From positions 1-9,868 of the forward strand of contig CAYPQM010000207.1 in the NCBI GenBank assembly GCA_964412845.1: a stretch of 9,868 bases of DNA, read 5' to 3'. The notes under the pieces are model-generated. The model did no database searches. It was given only the letters and a program-made list of their open reading frames with translations, and had not been told where the DNA came from. A program made the translations under genes and the position numbers. The stretch comes from JAWWPY01 sp964412845. GTDB taxonomy: Bacteria > Actinomycetota > Actinomycetes > Streptosporangiales > Streptosporangiaceae. Position 1 is the stretch's first letter; each line of letters begins with the position of its first letter. This document shows, piece by piece, positions 1 through 6,449 of the stretch.

Positions 1-154
1 CAAGCACATGATCACCCGTCCCGATACCTGCGACCTGACAAGCTTGGTCGACGAGTTCGTCAGGATAAGCCGGACGGCGGCGATCGTACTCAGCCGCGAT
101 CTCATCAAATACCTTGCCGTAACAACGTGCAGTAGATTCTGGTAGCCGTGTCAT
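1..154 (-). CDS. SAM-dependent class I methyltransferase, N-terminal fragment (runs off left edge)
   Basis: Only the first 51 codons are inside the window; the gene continues past base 1. The reading frame starts at the ATG at 154..152, with GGAGG seven bases upstream on the minus strand. An ATG four bases upstream (158..156) is out of frame and soon hits a stop. The peptide begins MTRLPESTARCYGK and then contains VFDEIAAEYDRRRPAYPDEL, followed by a G-x-G-D-H-V-L stretch. FD-x-A-x-x-YD-x-x-RP-x-YP is the usual N-terminal signature of the small Methyltransf_11/25 enzymes, and GDHVL is the start of motif I, where S-adenosylmethionine binds; the glycine-rich loop itself lies outside the window. 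The substrate cannot be inferred. It is transcribed away from the rest of the window, and nothing ties it to the arsenic genes. Confidence 0.75.
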   Translation of the reverse strand, partial: MTRLPESTARCYGKVFDEIAAEYDRRRPAYPDELVDQACQVAGIGTGDHVL

Positions 155-319
155 TCATTGGCCTCCGTTCATGCTCGTTACTGTGATCGCCACGTCATGG
201 TCGCGGCCAAGTTCCGGCGCCTGATTTTCCCCGTCTTTGCCGCAGGCGACAATTTCCAGTGAGCGGACGCGGGTCTGGGCTGGCGAAGCCATCACGGAGT
301 GACGGCTCGGAGGGGCGCC

Positions 320-517
320 CTAGGCGCGGTGGCCGCGAGCTGGACAATCGGGAGCCAAGGAAGATGGCGGAGCCAGGATCCCTCTGCCTGCCATGTGAGC
401 CAACCTTAGTCGTGTCACGTGCTGCGGGTGGCCCTGCGCGCCGGGATCGACCCACACCTCACCGGTGAAGGTTTCGGCAGGCCCCTTCGCTGTGGCTGCG
501 CAGCGAGAAATCTTCAT
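320..517 (-). pseudogene. Remnant of a cupin-domain gene (N-terminal ~25 residues only)
   Basis: A 65-codon minus-strand frame opens at ATG 517..515 behind an AAGGA ribosome site seven bases upstream. Its first 25 residues, MKISRCAATAKGPAETFTGEVW then VDP, match the start of small actinobacterial cupins (typically R/K-I-x-R-x-x-x-x-x-x-G-P-x-E-x-FTG-x-V-x-VDP). After VDP the similarity stops: there is no metal-binding GxxxxxHxH box, no second cupin motif, and a stop comes 40 codons later. I found no continuation in the other two minus frames down to about 195. The gene is probably cut by a deletion just after the VDP motif. It lies 41 bp downstream of the XRE regulator on the same strand, so it may once have been a regulated partner. 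The flanking 155-319 and 518-557 hold nothing else I can support; the other open frames there look like GC-rich noise. Confidence 0.5.
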
Positions 518-557
518 AAATGCATCCTTGGCGGTGATCGGCGGATGATGCTGACGG

Positions 558-1436
558 CTAGGCGTGGGCGGGCAGGTCACCGGCTTGCTCGGCGGTGGCT
601 GCCCAGCTCGCGAGCATCTTGAGGCTGTCGGCGGTCGGGGTGCCCGCGGCTGCGGTGTAGGTGAGCAGCGTCAGGCCAGGGTGGGCTGGGAACTCCATGG
701 CCTCGAAGCTGAGGTCGAGGGCGCCGACGACCGGATGGTGGATGGATTTGCGGCCCGTCCGGTGGAAGCGGACATTGTGAGCAGCCCACCGGGTGCGGAA
801 CTCGTCGCTGCGGGTGGACAGCTCGCCGATCAGCTCGATGAGCTGCTTGTCGTGGGGGTTGCTGCCTGCCTCGGATCGGAGCATGGCGGCGATGTCGTTA
901 GCGGCGCGCTCCCAGTCGGCGAAGAACTCGCGTGCGGCCGGGTCGAGGTAAATAAAGCGGGCGTTGTTGGCGGGCCTGCGCGGGTCGGCCAGAACCGGTG
1001 CGTAGAGGGCGCGGGCGAGGCGGTTGGCGGCAAGCATGTCGTGACGGGCGTTGCGCACCCAGGCCGGAGCGTCGGTGATGGCATCGAGGATCTGCTGCAC
1101 GACATCCGTGACGCCGGATGCCGTGCGGCGCCGGTGCCGCGGCGGGGCAGGCTGAGCAGCGCGGGCCAGGTCGAATAGGTGGGCGCGTTCGGCCTCGTCC
1201 AGCTGCAGCGCGCTGGCGATTCCGTCGAGGACGGCCTCGGAGACACCGGCCAGGTTCCCGCGTTCCATGCGCACGTAGTAATCGATGCTCACCCCGGCGA
1301 GCAGCGCGACCTCCTCGCGGCGCAGCCCCTTGACCCGGCGGTTGCCTCCCCCGTAGGCAGGCAGGCCCGCCTGCGCGGGCGTGATGCGCTCGCGCCGCGA
1401 GAGGAGGAACTCGTGAACCTGGGCTCGGTTATCCAT
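558..1436 (-). CDS. XRE-family helix-turn-helix regulator with MmyB-like C-terminal ligand-binding domain
   Basis: A 292-residue cytoplasmic transcription factor. The N-terminal XRE helix-turn-helix spans about residues 8-90, with the characteristic GLRREEVALLAGVS core at 38-50, then DYYVRMERG and a second helix pair ending in ERAHLFDLARAA. The C-terminal part (about 110-285) resembles the MmyB-like ligand-binding domain: PAWVRNARHDMLAANRLARAL near 124-143, FIYLDPAAREFFADW, and a closing beta-rich HHPVVGALDLSFE and LTLLTYTAAAGTPTADSL. This class is very common in actinomycetes and usually sits beside an oxidoreductase or short-chain dehydrogenase gene that it controls. Here the divergent partner is the alcohol dehydrogenase at 1779. 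The start MDNRAQVHEFL was chosen because family members begin this way. The ribosome site is odd (GGAGG only one base before ATG), so a leaderless or slightly different start is possible; the frame stays open upstream to 1529. The effector is unknown. Confidence 0.88.
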   Translation of the reverse strand: MDNRAQVHEFLLSRRERITPAQAGLPAYGGGNRRVKGLRREEVALLAGVSIDYYVRMERGNLAGVSEAVLDGIASALQLDEAERAHLFDLARAAQPAPPRHRRRTASGVTDVVQQILDAITDAPAWVRNARHDMLAANRLARALYAPVLADPRRPANNARFIYLDPAAREFFADWERAANDIAAMLRSEAGSNPHDKQLIELIGELSTRSDEFRTRWAAHNVRFHRTGRKSIHHPVVGALDLSFEAMEFPAHPGLTLLTYTAAAGTPTADSLKMLASWAATAEQAGDLPAHA

Positions 1437-1778
1437 GCCTCCACGGTAGGCACGCGCTCGGCCGTGAGGGAGGTTCTGGCATAGCCTGGAACAGCAGGCA
1501 CTCCCAAAACCGCAGGTCAGCCCCTTCACTGGAAGCCATGACCAGCTGGACTACCTCAAGGGCCGACTCGGCTGCTTCCGGCCGCGATCACCGCGGCGAC
1601 GCACGGATGCGGCTGACCAGAAGCCGGACCCGTATTGCGGGCCTGGTCTGATGCGGCCCGGCCGCCGAAGGGGGTTCTGCCGGTACCCCGAACGACCGGC
1701 CCTCCCTGCGCCAGCCAGTCGGTGGTTGCCTGGGATCAAGGCGGTAACGACAACCAATGCAAAGGAAAGCACCTAGCG
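1437..1778. promoter_or_regulatory. Divergent spacer between the XRE regulator and the alcohol dehydrogenase
   Basis: A 342-bp gap between two genes facing away from each other; no frame in it resembles a protein. It should hold both promoters. The clearest dyad is GTTC at 1473-1476 and GAAC at 1489-1492 with a 12-bp spacer, about 40 bp before the regulator start. Its arms are short, so this is a weak candidate for an autoregulatory operator. Near the dehydrogenase, TGGTTG (1723-1728) and CAACCA (1751-1756) form a 6-bp inverted repeat, and a purine-rich AAAGGAAAG ribosome site precedes the ATG by nine bases. No strong -35/-10 pair is visible. Confidence 0.35.
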
Positions 1779-2834
1779 ATGAAAGCTGCGATATTCACCG
1801 GACCCGGAGCCGTCGAGGCAGGCGAACGGCCCGACCCGGTTATCCAGGAGCCGACTGACGCGGTGGTGCGGGTCGTCCGGGGCTGCGTATGCGGGTCGGA
1901 CCTGTGGTACTACCGCGGCGTCAACAAGCACGCCGTCGGCAGCATCGGACACGAGTTCATCGGCGTTGTCGAGGCAATCGGTGAGGCGGTCACGAACCTT
2001 GCGCCGGATGACTTCGTCATCGCGCCTTTCACCTACAGCGACGGCACTTGCCCGGCGTGCCAGCACGGCTTCCAGGCGAACTGCACCCACGGCGGCGCAT
2101 TCGGCAACGGCACCATCGACGGAGGCCAGGGCGAAGTCGTCCGCGCCCCATTCGCGGCGGCCACGCTGGTCAAGGTGCCAGGCTCCAACTTCACCGACGA
2201 GCAGCTCGCCTCCTTCACAGCCCTGTCTGACGTCATGTGCACCGGCTACCACGCCGCCGTTAGCGCAGGAGTCAAGGCCGGTGACACGGTGGCGGTCGTC
2301 GGTGACGGAGCTGTCGGGCTGTCTGCTGTCATCGGCGCCAAGAAGCTCCGCGCCAGCCGCATCATCGCGCTCAGCCGCAACCCTTCCCGTCAGGCGATCG
2401 CCAGGGAGTTCGGTGCCACTGACCTCGTCGAGGAGCGAGGCGACCAGGCAATCGAGGCCGTTATGCGGCTGACCGGCGGCGCCGGGGTCGACTGCGCCCT
2501 GGAATGTGTCGGCACCGACCAGGCCATCGAAACGGCAGCCGGCATTACCCGGGCAGGCGGCATGATAGGCGCGGTCGGTTTTCCGACCTACGAAAACTTC
2601 GACTACAAGGCGCTGTTCTGGAAGAACGTCGGCATCAAGGGCGGCGTCGCGCCCGCCCGCCAGTACATCCCCGAGCTGCTCGGCGACGTACTGGCCGGAC
2701 GGATCAACCCTGGCCGGGTCTTCGACTTCGAAACCGATCTCGACCACGTGGCTGAGGCCTACGCCGCGATGGATGAGCGCCGCGCCATTAAGTCGCTGAT
2801 CCGGATGGGAGCGTCAGATAACAGGAGCAAATAG
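1779..2834 (+). CDS. Zinc-dependent alcohol dehydrogenase (medium-chain dehydrogenase/reductase)
   Basis: A 351-residue cytosolic oxidoreductase of the MDR superfamily, expected to oxidise an alcohol or reduce an aldehyde/ketone with a nicotinamide cofactor. The catalytic-zinc side is present: CGSD (C38) and GHE (H58-E59), with D151 of SDVMCTGYH as probable further ligand. The structural-zinc loop reads SDGTCPAC, then C102: the first of the usual four cysteines is Asp88, and the others are C91, C94 and C102. This Asp variant is known in one actinobacterial clade. The Rossmann nucleotide motif GDGAVG lies at 175-180, and the following strand ends in ALSRNPSR, whose arginines would suit NADP(H). 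Length is normal. MKAAIF is the family's usual start and has AAAGGAAAG upstream, so I prefer it to upstream in-frame starts. The gene is divergent from the XRE regulator, its likely controller. The DUF2255 remnant begins one base after its stop. Substrate unknown. Confidence 0.92.
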   Translation: MKAAIFTGPGAVEAGERPDPVIQEPTDAVVRVVRGCVCGSDLWYYRGVNKHAVGSIGHEFIGVVEAIGEAVTNLAPDDFVIAPFTYSDGTCPACQHGFQANCTHGGAFGNGTIDGGQGEVVRAPFAAATLVKVPGSNFTDEQLASFTALSDVMCTGYHAAVSAGVKAGDTVAVVGDGAVGLSAVIGAKKLRASRIIALSRNPSRQAIAREFGATDLVEERGDQAIEAVMRLTGGAGVDCALECVGTDQAIETAAGITRAGGMIGAVGFPTYENFDYKALFWKNVGIKGGVAPARQYIPELLGDVLAGRINPGRVFDFETDLDHVAEAYAAMDERRAIKSLIRMGASDNRSK

Positions 2835-2835
2835 C

Positions 2836-3105
2836 GTGACCACCTGGCCGCGGGATGAACTGGAGCGTATCGGCGATGCGGAAGAACTCCGGCTCGCCTC
2901 CCGCCGCCCGGACGGCAGTCTCCGGCCGTACGTGACGATGCGGGTGGTGCGGGCCGCCAGTGACCTGTATGTGCTCGTCGGCAAGAGGTTCAGCACCCGC
3001 AACCCCGGCGAGATCACTGGTTACGCCGTCGCCCTGCCACATGACACCACCCGCGGCCGGTGGACCAGTGTGGTTCGGCGGCGGCAAAGCTCGCCGCCGA
3101 CCTGA
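2836..3105 (+). pseudogene. Truncated DUF2255-family gene fused in frame to foreign sequence
   Basis: The frame starts with GTG two bases after the dehydrogenase stop, with AGGAG eight bases upstream, so it was clearly co-transcribed. Residues 1-46 (V/MTTWPRDELERIGDAEELRL, then a basic SRRPDGSLRP and VTMRVVRAASDLYV) match the beginning of DUF2255 proteins, which are about 120 residues long and of unknown function. After residue 46-47 the family pattern (a V-x-G-x-x-x-x-WYRG block and HEGRI) is absent. The frame instead continues into residues that resemble a relaxase (LVGKRFSTRNPGEITGYAVALP) and stops at 89 residues. The product would be a short chimera, unlikely to keep the original fold. 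Neighbouring redox genes suggest the intact gene belonged to the dehydrogenase operon. Confidence 0.6.
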
Positions 3106-3182
3106 CGCTGGCCAAGCTCCGCTGCCGCTGGGAGGCCACCGGCCCTCGTCCAGGCGACAGGTTTACGGCAGCAGAACGCTCT
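2974..3182 (+). pseudogene. Relaxase/mobilisation-protein fragment, frameshifted
   Basis: Three consecutive pieces in three frames read like one short stretch of an actinobacterial relaxase. The first is GEITGYAVALPHDT (frame of the DUF2255 remnant, from about 3007). The second is GGPVWFGGGK (next frame, about 3055-3087). The third is LAADLTLAKLRCRWE plus PGDRFTAAERSA (third frame, about 3088-3182). The second break is explained by one extra A in an AAAG run near 3086-3089, since removing it joins FGGGK to LAADLTL. From memory, the pattern GYAVALP...VW(F/Y)GGGKLAxDLTLPKLRxRW...FTAxER belongs to relaxases of integrative and mobilisable elements in Streptomyces and relatives; I could not search to confirm. 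No catalytic domain, start or stop is preserved. It is a relic that suggests a mobile element once touched this spot. Confidence 0.45.
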
Positions 3183-3370
3183 GCGAAGGACGTTCTAGAG
3201 GTGATGCAACCTCGGCGCGAATCCGAGGCCACAGGGGTCAAGCCCTTAAAGGGCCCCCGGCCATGGCGGCGAATAGGGTGGGTGACTACCGGATCATCTA
3301 CGAGGTGGACGACGCAGTCCTCCCCGCCGGGTGCCGTCTCCGCCCCCCGGGCCGGCGGGCGACGGCGGGG
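3183..3370 (+). pseudogene. RelE/ParE-type toxin fragment, frameshifted
   Basis: Immediately after the relaxase-like piece the sequence reads KDVLEVMQPRRESEATGVKPLKG. Then, after a frame change in the run AAAGGGCCCCCGG (3248-3260), it reads RVGDYRIIYEVDDAVL. GVKxLKG...RVGDYRIIYEVDD is the hallmark of the C-terminal half of RelE/ParE-family toxins, normally followed by a VLVVRVGHRRxVY strand. Here that end is degraded to a arginine-rich run. The N-terminal strand and helices and the partner antitoxin are missing, so no active toxin is expected. The rest of the gap before arsR (about 3371-3439) shows no gene and must contain the arsR promoter. Confidence 0.55.
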
Positions 3371-3439
3371 ACTCATGGCCCGCGCACAGGTGACCAGCGG
3401 CCCGGCCGCCGCGTGGCCCGCCGACCATAGCGTTACAGC

Positions 3440-3802
3440 GTGGACACTTCAACGGTCATTGAATCGACGCAGGCTGAACTGACTGCCCGCCTCGCGGCGC
3501 TGGCCGACCCGGTGCGACTGCGCATCGTCGGGGTGCTGGCCGGTGGAACCCGGTGCGTGTGCGACCTGCAGGCCGCAGTGCCGGTGGCCGCGAACCTGAT
3601 GTCCTACCACCTGCGCGTGCTGCGGGACGTGGGCCTGGTGGCGGCGTCCCGCCGGGGCCGCTGGATTGACTACCGCCTCGACCCTGACGGGTTCGCGGTC
3701 TTGTGGGCGCAGGTGTCAGCGGCGGGCGTGCCGCTGCCCGGCGATCACGTCACCGCCGTGCGGCGCGGGCCCGCCTGCGACGAAGCGGAGGCCGGCCGGT
3801 GA
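3440..3802 (+). CDS. arsR: ArsR-family arsenite-responsive repressor
   Basis: A 120-residue winged-helix repressor of the ArsR/SmtB family. LAALADPVRLRIVGVLAGG (about 17-36) is the standard N-terminal helix pair. RCVCDLQ places two cysteines, C39 and C41, at the start of the first helix of the DNA-binding unit. This is the CVCDL arsenite site known from E. coli ArsR, although the third cysteine of that site is Gln here. The recognition helix region is ANLMSYHLRVLRDVGLV, followed by the SRRGRWIDYRLDP wing. Arsenite binding should release the protein from DNA. The start is a GTG with no good ribosome site before it; TAGCGT at 3428-3433 lies six bases upstream and could be a -10 of a leaderless transcript. 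The gene overlaps acr3 by 4 nt, so both are co-expressed. The short C-terminal tail carries one more cysteine (RGPACDE) of unknown role. Confidence 0.92.
   Translation: MDTSTVIESTQAELTARLAALADPVRLRIVGVLAGGTRCVCDLQAAVPVAANLMSYHLRVLRDVGLVAASRRGRWIDYRLDPDGFAVLWAQVSAAGVPLPGDHVTAVRRGPACDEAEAGR
3448..3463. promoter_or_regulatory. Candidate ArsR operator at the start of arsR
   Basis: A perfect inverted repeat, TTCAA then six bases (CGGTCA) then TTGAA, lies 8-23 bases into the arsR reading frame. AT-rich dyads stand out in this GC-rich DNA, and a dyad at the promoter-proximal end of its own gene is where an autorepressor would sit if the transcript is leaderless. TTGA/TCAA half-sites also appear in the promoter of the second ArsR-type gene (8678-8703). 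Binding is inferred only. Confidence 0.4.
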
Positions 3803-4902
3803 CCAGCATCAAGGCCAGCGACGGCACGGCGGGGCCTGCCGCCGGCCAGCCGGTGATGGCCGGGCTGTCCCGGCTGGACCGGTTCCTGCCGGTGTGGATC
3901 GCGGCGGCGATGGCCGCCGGGCTGCTGCTGGGCCGCCTTGTCCCGGGCCTGAACAGCGCGCTGAACAAGGTCGCGATCCATGGCACCAGCCTGCCCATAG
4001 CGCTCGGGCTGCTGCTGATGATGTACCCGGTGCTGGCCAAGGTCCGCTACAACGAGATCCGGCGGATCACCGCCGACCGGCGGATGATGACCGCCTCCCT
4101 CGTGCTCAACTGGGTGATCGGCCCGGCGGTCATGTTCACGCTGGCCTGGCTGCTGCTGCCGGATCAGCCCGCCTACCGCACCGGGGTCATCCTGGTCGGC
4201 CTGGCCCGCTGCATCGCCATGGTGCTGATCTGGAACGACCTAACATGCGGAGACCGCGAGATGGCGACCGTGCTGGTAGCGCTGAACGCGGTCTTCCAGG
4301 TCCTGCTATACGCCGTGCTCGGCTACTTCTACCTGCAGGTCCTGCCCGGCTGGCTCGGCCTGCAGACCACCAGCCTGCACGTGTCCATCGCCGCGATCGC
4401 CGGCACGGTCGCGGTCTTCCTCGGCATCCCGCTGGTGGCCGGGTACCTGACCCGCACGCTCGGCGAGCGGGCCCGCGGCCGGAACTGGTACGAGACCCGG
4501 TTCCTGCCCAGGATCGCGCCGGTCGCACTGTACGGCCTGCTGTTCACGGTCGTCATCCTCTTCGCCCTGCAGGGCAAGAAGATCACTTCCGAACCGCTCG
4601 ACGTGGCCCGGATCGCGCTGCCGCTGCTCGCCTACTTCGTGATCATGTGGCTCGGCGGGTTCGCGGTCAGCCGGCGGCTGCACCTGTCCTACCCGCGCAC
4701 TGTCGCCCTGGCGTTCTCCGCGGCCAGCAACGACTTCGAGCTGGCGATCGCGGTCGCGATCGGCGTCTTCGGGGTGACCAGCGGGCAGGCGCTCGCCGGC
4801 GTGGTCGGGCCGCTCATCGAAGTGCCCGTCATGCTCGCGCTGGTCTACGTCGCGCTAGGGGCCCGCCGCCGCTTCTACCCCGCAAGGGAGGCCACACCAT
4901 GA
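3799..4902 (+). CDS. acr3: Acr3-family arsenite efflux permease
   Basis: A 367-residue inner-membrane carrier that exports arsenite, driven by the proton gradient. About ten hydrophobic segments are visible; the first is FLPVWIAAAMAAGLLLG at 29-45. Family landmarks are RYNEIRRI after the second segment, GLARCIAMVLIWNDL with the conserved membrane cysteine C138 needed for arsenite transport, and near the end SAASNDFELAIAVAIGVFG, the discontinuous-helix motif (usually SNNFELA). Length is normal for the bacterial Acr3 group. The GTG start overlaps the arsR stop (GTGA), with CGGAGG eight bases upstream. A later in-frame ATG at 3856 would give the more usual short N terminus, so the first 19 residues are the least certain. 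It is coupled downstream to the small cysteine protein by an ATGA overlap. With arsR it forms a complete minimal arsenite-export operon. Confidence 0.95.
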   Translation: MTSIKASDGTAGPAAGQPVMAGLSRLDRFLPVWIAAAMAAGLLLGRLVPGLNSALNKVAIHGTSLPIALGLLLMMYPVLAKVRYNEIRRITADRRMMTASLVLNWVIGPAVMFTLAWLLLPDQPAYRTGVILVGLARCIAMVLIWNDLTCGDREMATVLVALNAVFQVLLYAVLGYFYLQVLPGWLGLQTTSLHVSIAAIAGTVAVFLGIPLVAGYLTRTLGERARGRNWYETRFLPRIAPVALYGLLFTVVILFALQGKKITSEPLDVARIALPLLAYFVIMWLGGFAVSRRLHLSYPRTVALAFSAASNDFELAIAVAIGVFGVTSGQALAGVVGPLIEVPVMLALVYVALGARRRFYPAREATP

Positions 4903-5111
4903 ACTGCTTCGACTGCGACGCACTCGGCGCCCATGCCGCTGCGGTCGCCGTCTGCACCGACCACGCGCACGTCACGGCCCGCTGGCTGACACGGACCATA
5001 GTCATCAACCGCGTCGCCGCCGTCGAGCCACCCGCCCGCACCATCCGCCGCGCCGTATGCCAGGCCGCCCGCGACGCTGCACCGGTCACCGGCTTCGCGG
5101 CGGCGGGCTGA
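4899..5111 (+). CDS. Small cysteine protein, degenerate DUF2180-like
   Basis: A 70-residue soluble protein starting MNCFDCDALG, with an ATG that overlaps the acr3 stop (ATGA) and AAGGGAGG about eight bases upstream. It resembles small zinc-ribbon/DUF2180-like proteins found next to arsenic genes in actinobacteria, which read roughly MNCxDC...VAVCxDCGAxxCxDHA...INR...PPARxIRCxxC. Here the second cysteine pair is gone: VAVC19TDHAHV runs straight from the first cysteine to the histidine, as if about eight residues (the DCGAxxC part) were deleted. The IRC of the last pair is IRR51, leaving only C54. Four cysteines remain (C3, C6, C19, C54), so a full set of zinc knuckles is not possible. It may be a decaying gene or a minimal arsenite/metal binder. 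The family comparison is from memory; function is unknown even in intact relatives. Confidence 0.6.
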   Translation: MNCFDCDALGAHAAAVAVCTDHAHVTARWLTRTIVINRVAAVEPPARTIRRAVCQAARDAAPVTGFAAAG

Positions 5112-5154
5112 GCAGGGCCCGGGAGCCAAGCCCTCCGTCAGCCCGATCAGCGCC

Positions 5155-5215
5155 GGGCCGGGCTTGCCTGCTGCGTTCAGCCCAGGAAGTGCGTCCCCGC
5201 CCGCCAGCCCGGCCC
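5155..5215. terminator. Candidate two-way terminator hairpin between convergent operons
   Basis: The 163-bp gap between the end of the arsR-acr3 operon and the end of pstS contains a perfect 10-bp inverted repeat: GGGCCGGGCT at 5155-5164 and AGCCCGGCCC at 5206-5215. The loop is long (41 bases). An alternative 7-bp stem pairs CAAGCCC (5127-5133) with GGGCTTG (5160-5166). There is no T run on either side, as is common in actinomycete terminators. Its position between convergent genes supports the role more than its shape does. Confidence 0.35.
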
Positions 5216-5274
5216 TCGTCATTTCGGAAGCCATCGCGATCACGGCTGTCCAGGCTGCCCGCTCCTGATCGCTG

Positions 5275-6417
5275 TCAGCCGAGGAGATGCGTTCCGCCCG
5301 GGCCGGTTACCTGGCCGAGCACGGTATGGGCGAGTTGCCGGACCTGGGCTGGCAGGGGCACATAGAGGTTCGCGGCGGCGTAGGCCTGGCCGTCGTGGGT
5401 AAGCCAGTCCAGCATGGTGACCAGGGCCTGCCCGCTGGCCTGGCTGGGCTGGCGGGTGCAGATCAGCGCCCAGCTGTAGCCGCTGATCGGGTAGCTGCTG
5501 GCGCCGGGCTGGTTGACGATGGAGAAGTCGGTCGGGGTGATGTCGGGTTTCTGGTCGGCGGCGGCGGCGATGGTCTGGGTGGACGGGAGGACGTAGTTCC
5601 CGGCCTGGTTGCGGATGGCGGCGAACGGCAGGACCAGGCCCTGGGAATAGGCCTGCTCGACGTATCCGACGGAGAAGGGGGTGCGGAACACCGTGGAGGT
5701 CACACTGCCGTTGCCTTCAGCGCCTTCCCCGACCGGCCAGTTGAGCGTCTTGCTGGTGCCGACCTTGGCCGCCCAGGCCGGGTCGACGCTGGACAGGTAG
5801 TTGCTGAAGATGTAGGTGGTGCCGCTGCCGTCGGAGCGGTGCACGACGGTGATCGACGCGGCCGGGAGGGTGATACCCGGGTTCAGGGCGGTGATGGCCG
5901 GGTCGTTCCAGTGAGTGATCTGCCCGAGGAAGATGCGGGCGAGGACTGGGCCGGTCAGGTGCAGCCGGGCGCCCGCCAGGAGGTTGAGGTTGTAGGCCAC
6001 GCCTTCGGCGCCCAGCGCATCGGGCACCTGGGTGACCGGGCCTCCTTTGGCGGCTGCTAGCTCGCTGGCGTTCATGGGCACGTCGGAGGCGCCGAAGTTG
6101 ACCTGCCGGGCACTGATCGCGGCGATGCCTGCGCTGCTGCCCACGGGGGAATAGTTCACGGTGACCGCAGGGTGCTGCTGATGGTATCTGGCGAACGCCA
6201 GGGCGAAGAACGGGGCGACGTACGTCGAACCTGCCCCGGTGAGGGTGCCCGGCCCGCCGCTGGGGATGGCCGTGGCCGCGGTGCTCGTGGCAGGCGTGGT
6301 GGTCGTGCCGGTGCATGCGGCGAGGGCGAGGACGATGATCGCGGCAGCGCATGCACCGAGGGTGCGAATGCCAGCACGATGAGTGATGTGGTGATGCCGT
6401 CCTTCGTTGGCTGGCAT
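5275..6417 (-). CDS. pstS: PstS-family phosphate-binding lipoprotein
   Basis: A 380-residue extracytoplasmic solute-binding protein. A basic N terminus, a hydrophobic stretch (LGACAAAIIVLALAAC) and the lipobox LAAC at C35 mark a lipoprotein anchored to the outer face of the membrane. It is followed by a Thr/Ala-rich linker (36-55). The mature domain has the phosphate-pocket motifs of PstS: TGAGSTYVAP (60-69), VGSSAG (92-97), FGASDVPM (108-115), HWNDPAI (169-175) and RSDGSGTT (194-201). In the complete system it delivers phosphate to PstCAB. No pstC, pstA or pstB is in the window, so it would have to serve a transporter elsewhere. It is the last gene of the aquaporin-flavoprotein operon (32-bp gap), with AGAGGAA just before ATG. 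Its presence in an arsenic operon suggests a role in taking up phosphate in the presence of arsenate, or in handling arsenate itself; which ligand is preferred cannot be told from the sequence. Confidence 0.9.
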   Translation of the reverse strand: MPANEGRHHHITHRAGIRTLGACAAAIIVLALAACTGTTTTPATSTAATAIPSGGPGTLTGAGSTYVAPFFALAFARYHQQHPAVTVNYSPVGSSAGIAAISARQVNFGASDVPMNASELAAAKGGPVTQVPDALGAEGVAYNLNLLAGARLHLTGPVLARIFLGQITHWNDPAITALNPGITLPAASITVVHRSDGSGTTYIFSNYLSSVDPAWAAKVGTSKTLNWPVGEGAEGNGSVTSTVFRTPFSVGYVEQAYSQGLVLPFAAIRNQAGNYVLPSTQTIAAAADQKPDITPTDFSIVNQPGASSYPISGYSWALICTRQPSQASGQALVTMLDWLTHDGQAYAAANLYVPLPAQVRQLAHTVLGQVTGPGGTHLLG

Positions 6418-6449
6418 GGTTTCCTCTGCTGACGTGAGGTGGGTTAGGG

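Noticed and set aside
195..468. Overlapping open frames on both strands in the gap left of the XRE regulator
   Set aside because: They are Arg/Pro/Gly-rich with no family resemblance or ribosome sites; only the minus frame starting at 517 has a recognisable N terminus.
1551..1772. 73-codon minus-strand frame in the regulator-dehydrogenase spacer
   Set aside because: No ribosome site or recognisable motif, and it occupies the region expected to hold the divergent promoters.
3666..4898. Long plus-strand frame overlapping acr3 in another phase
   Set aside because: Its composition is Arg/Pro/Ala-rich and the Acr3 motifs lie in the other frame; only its last 70 codons, from the ATG at 4899, look like a real gene.
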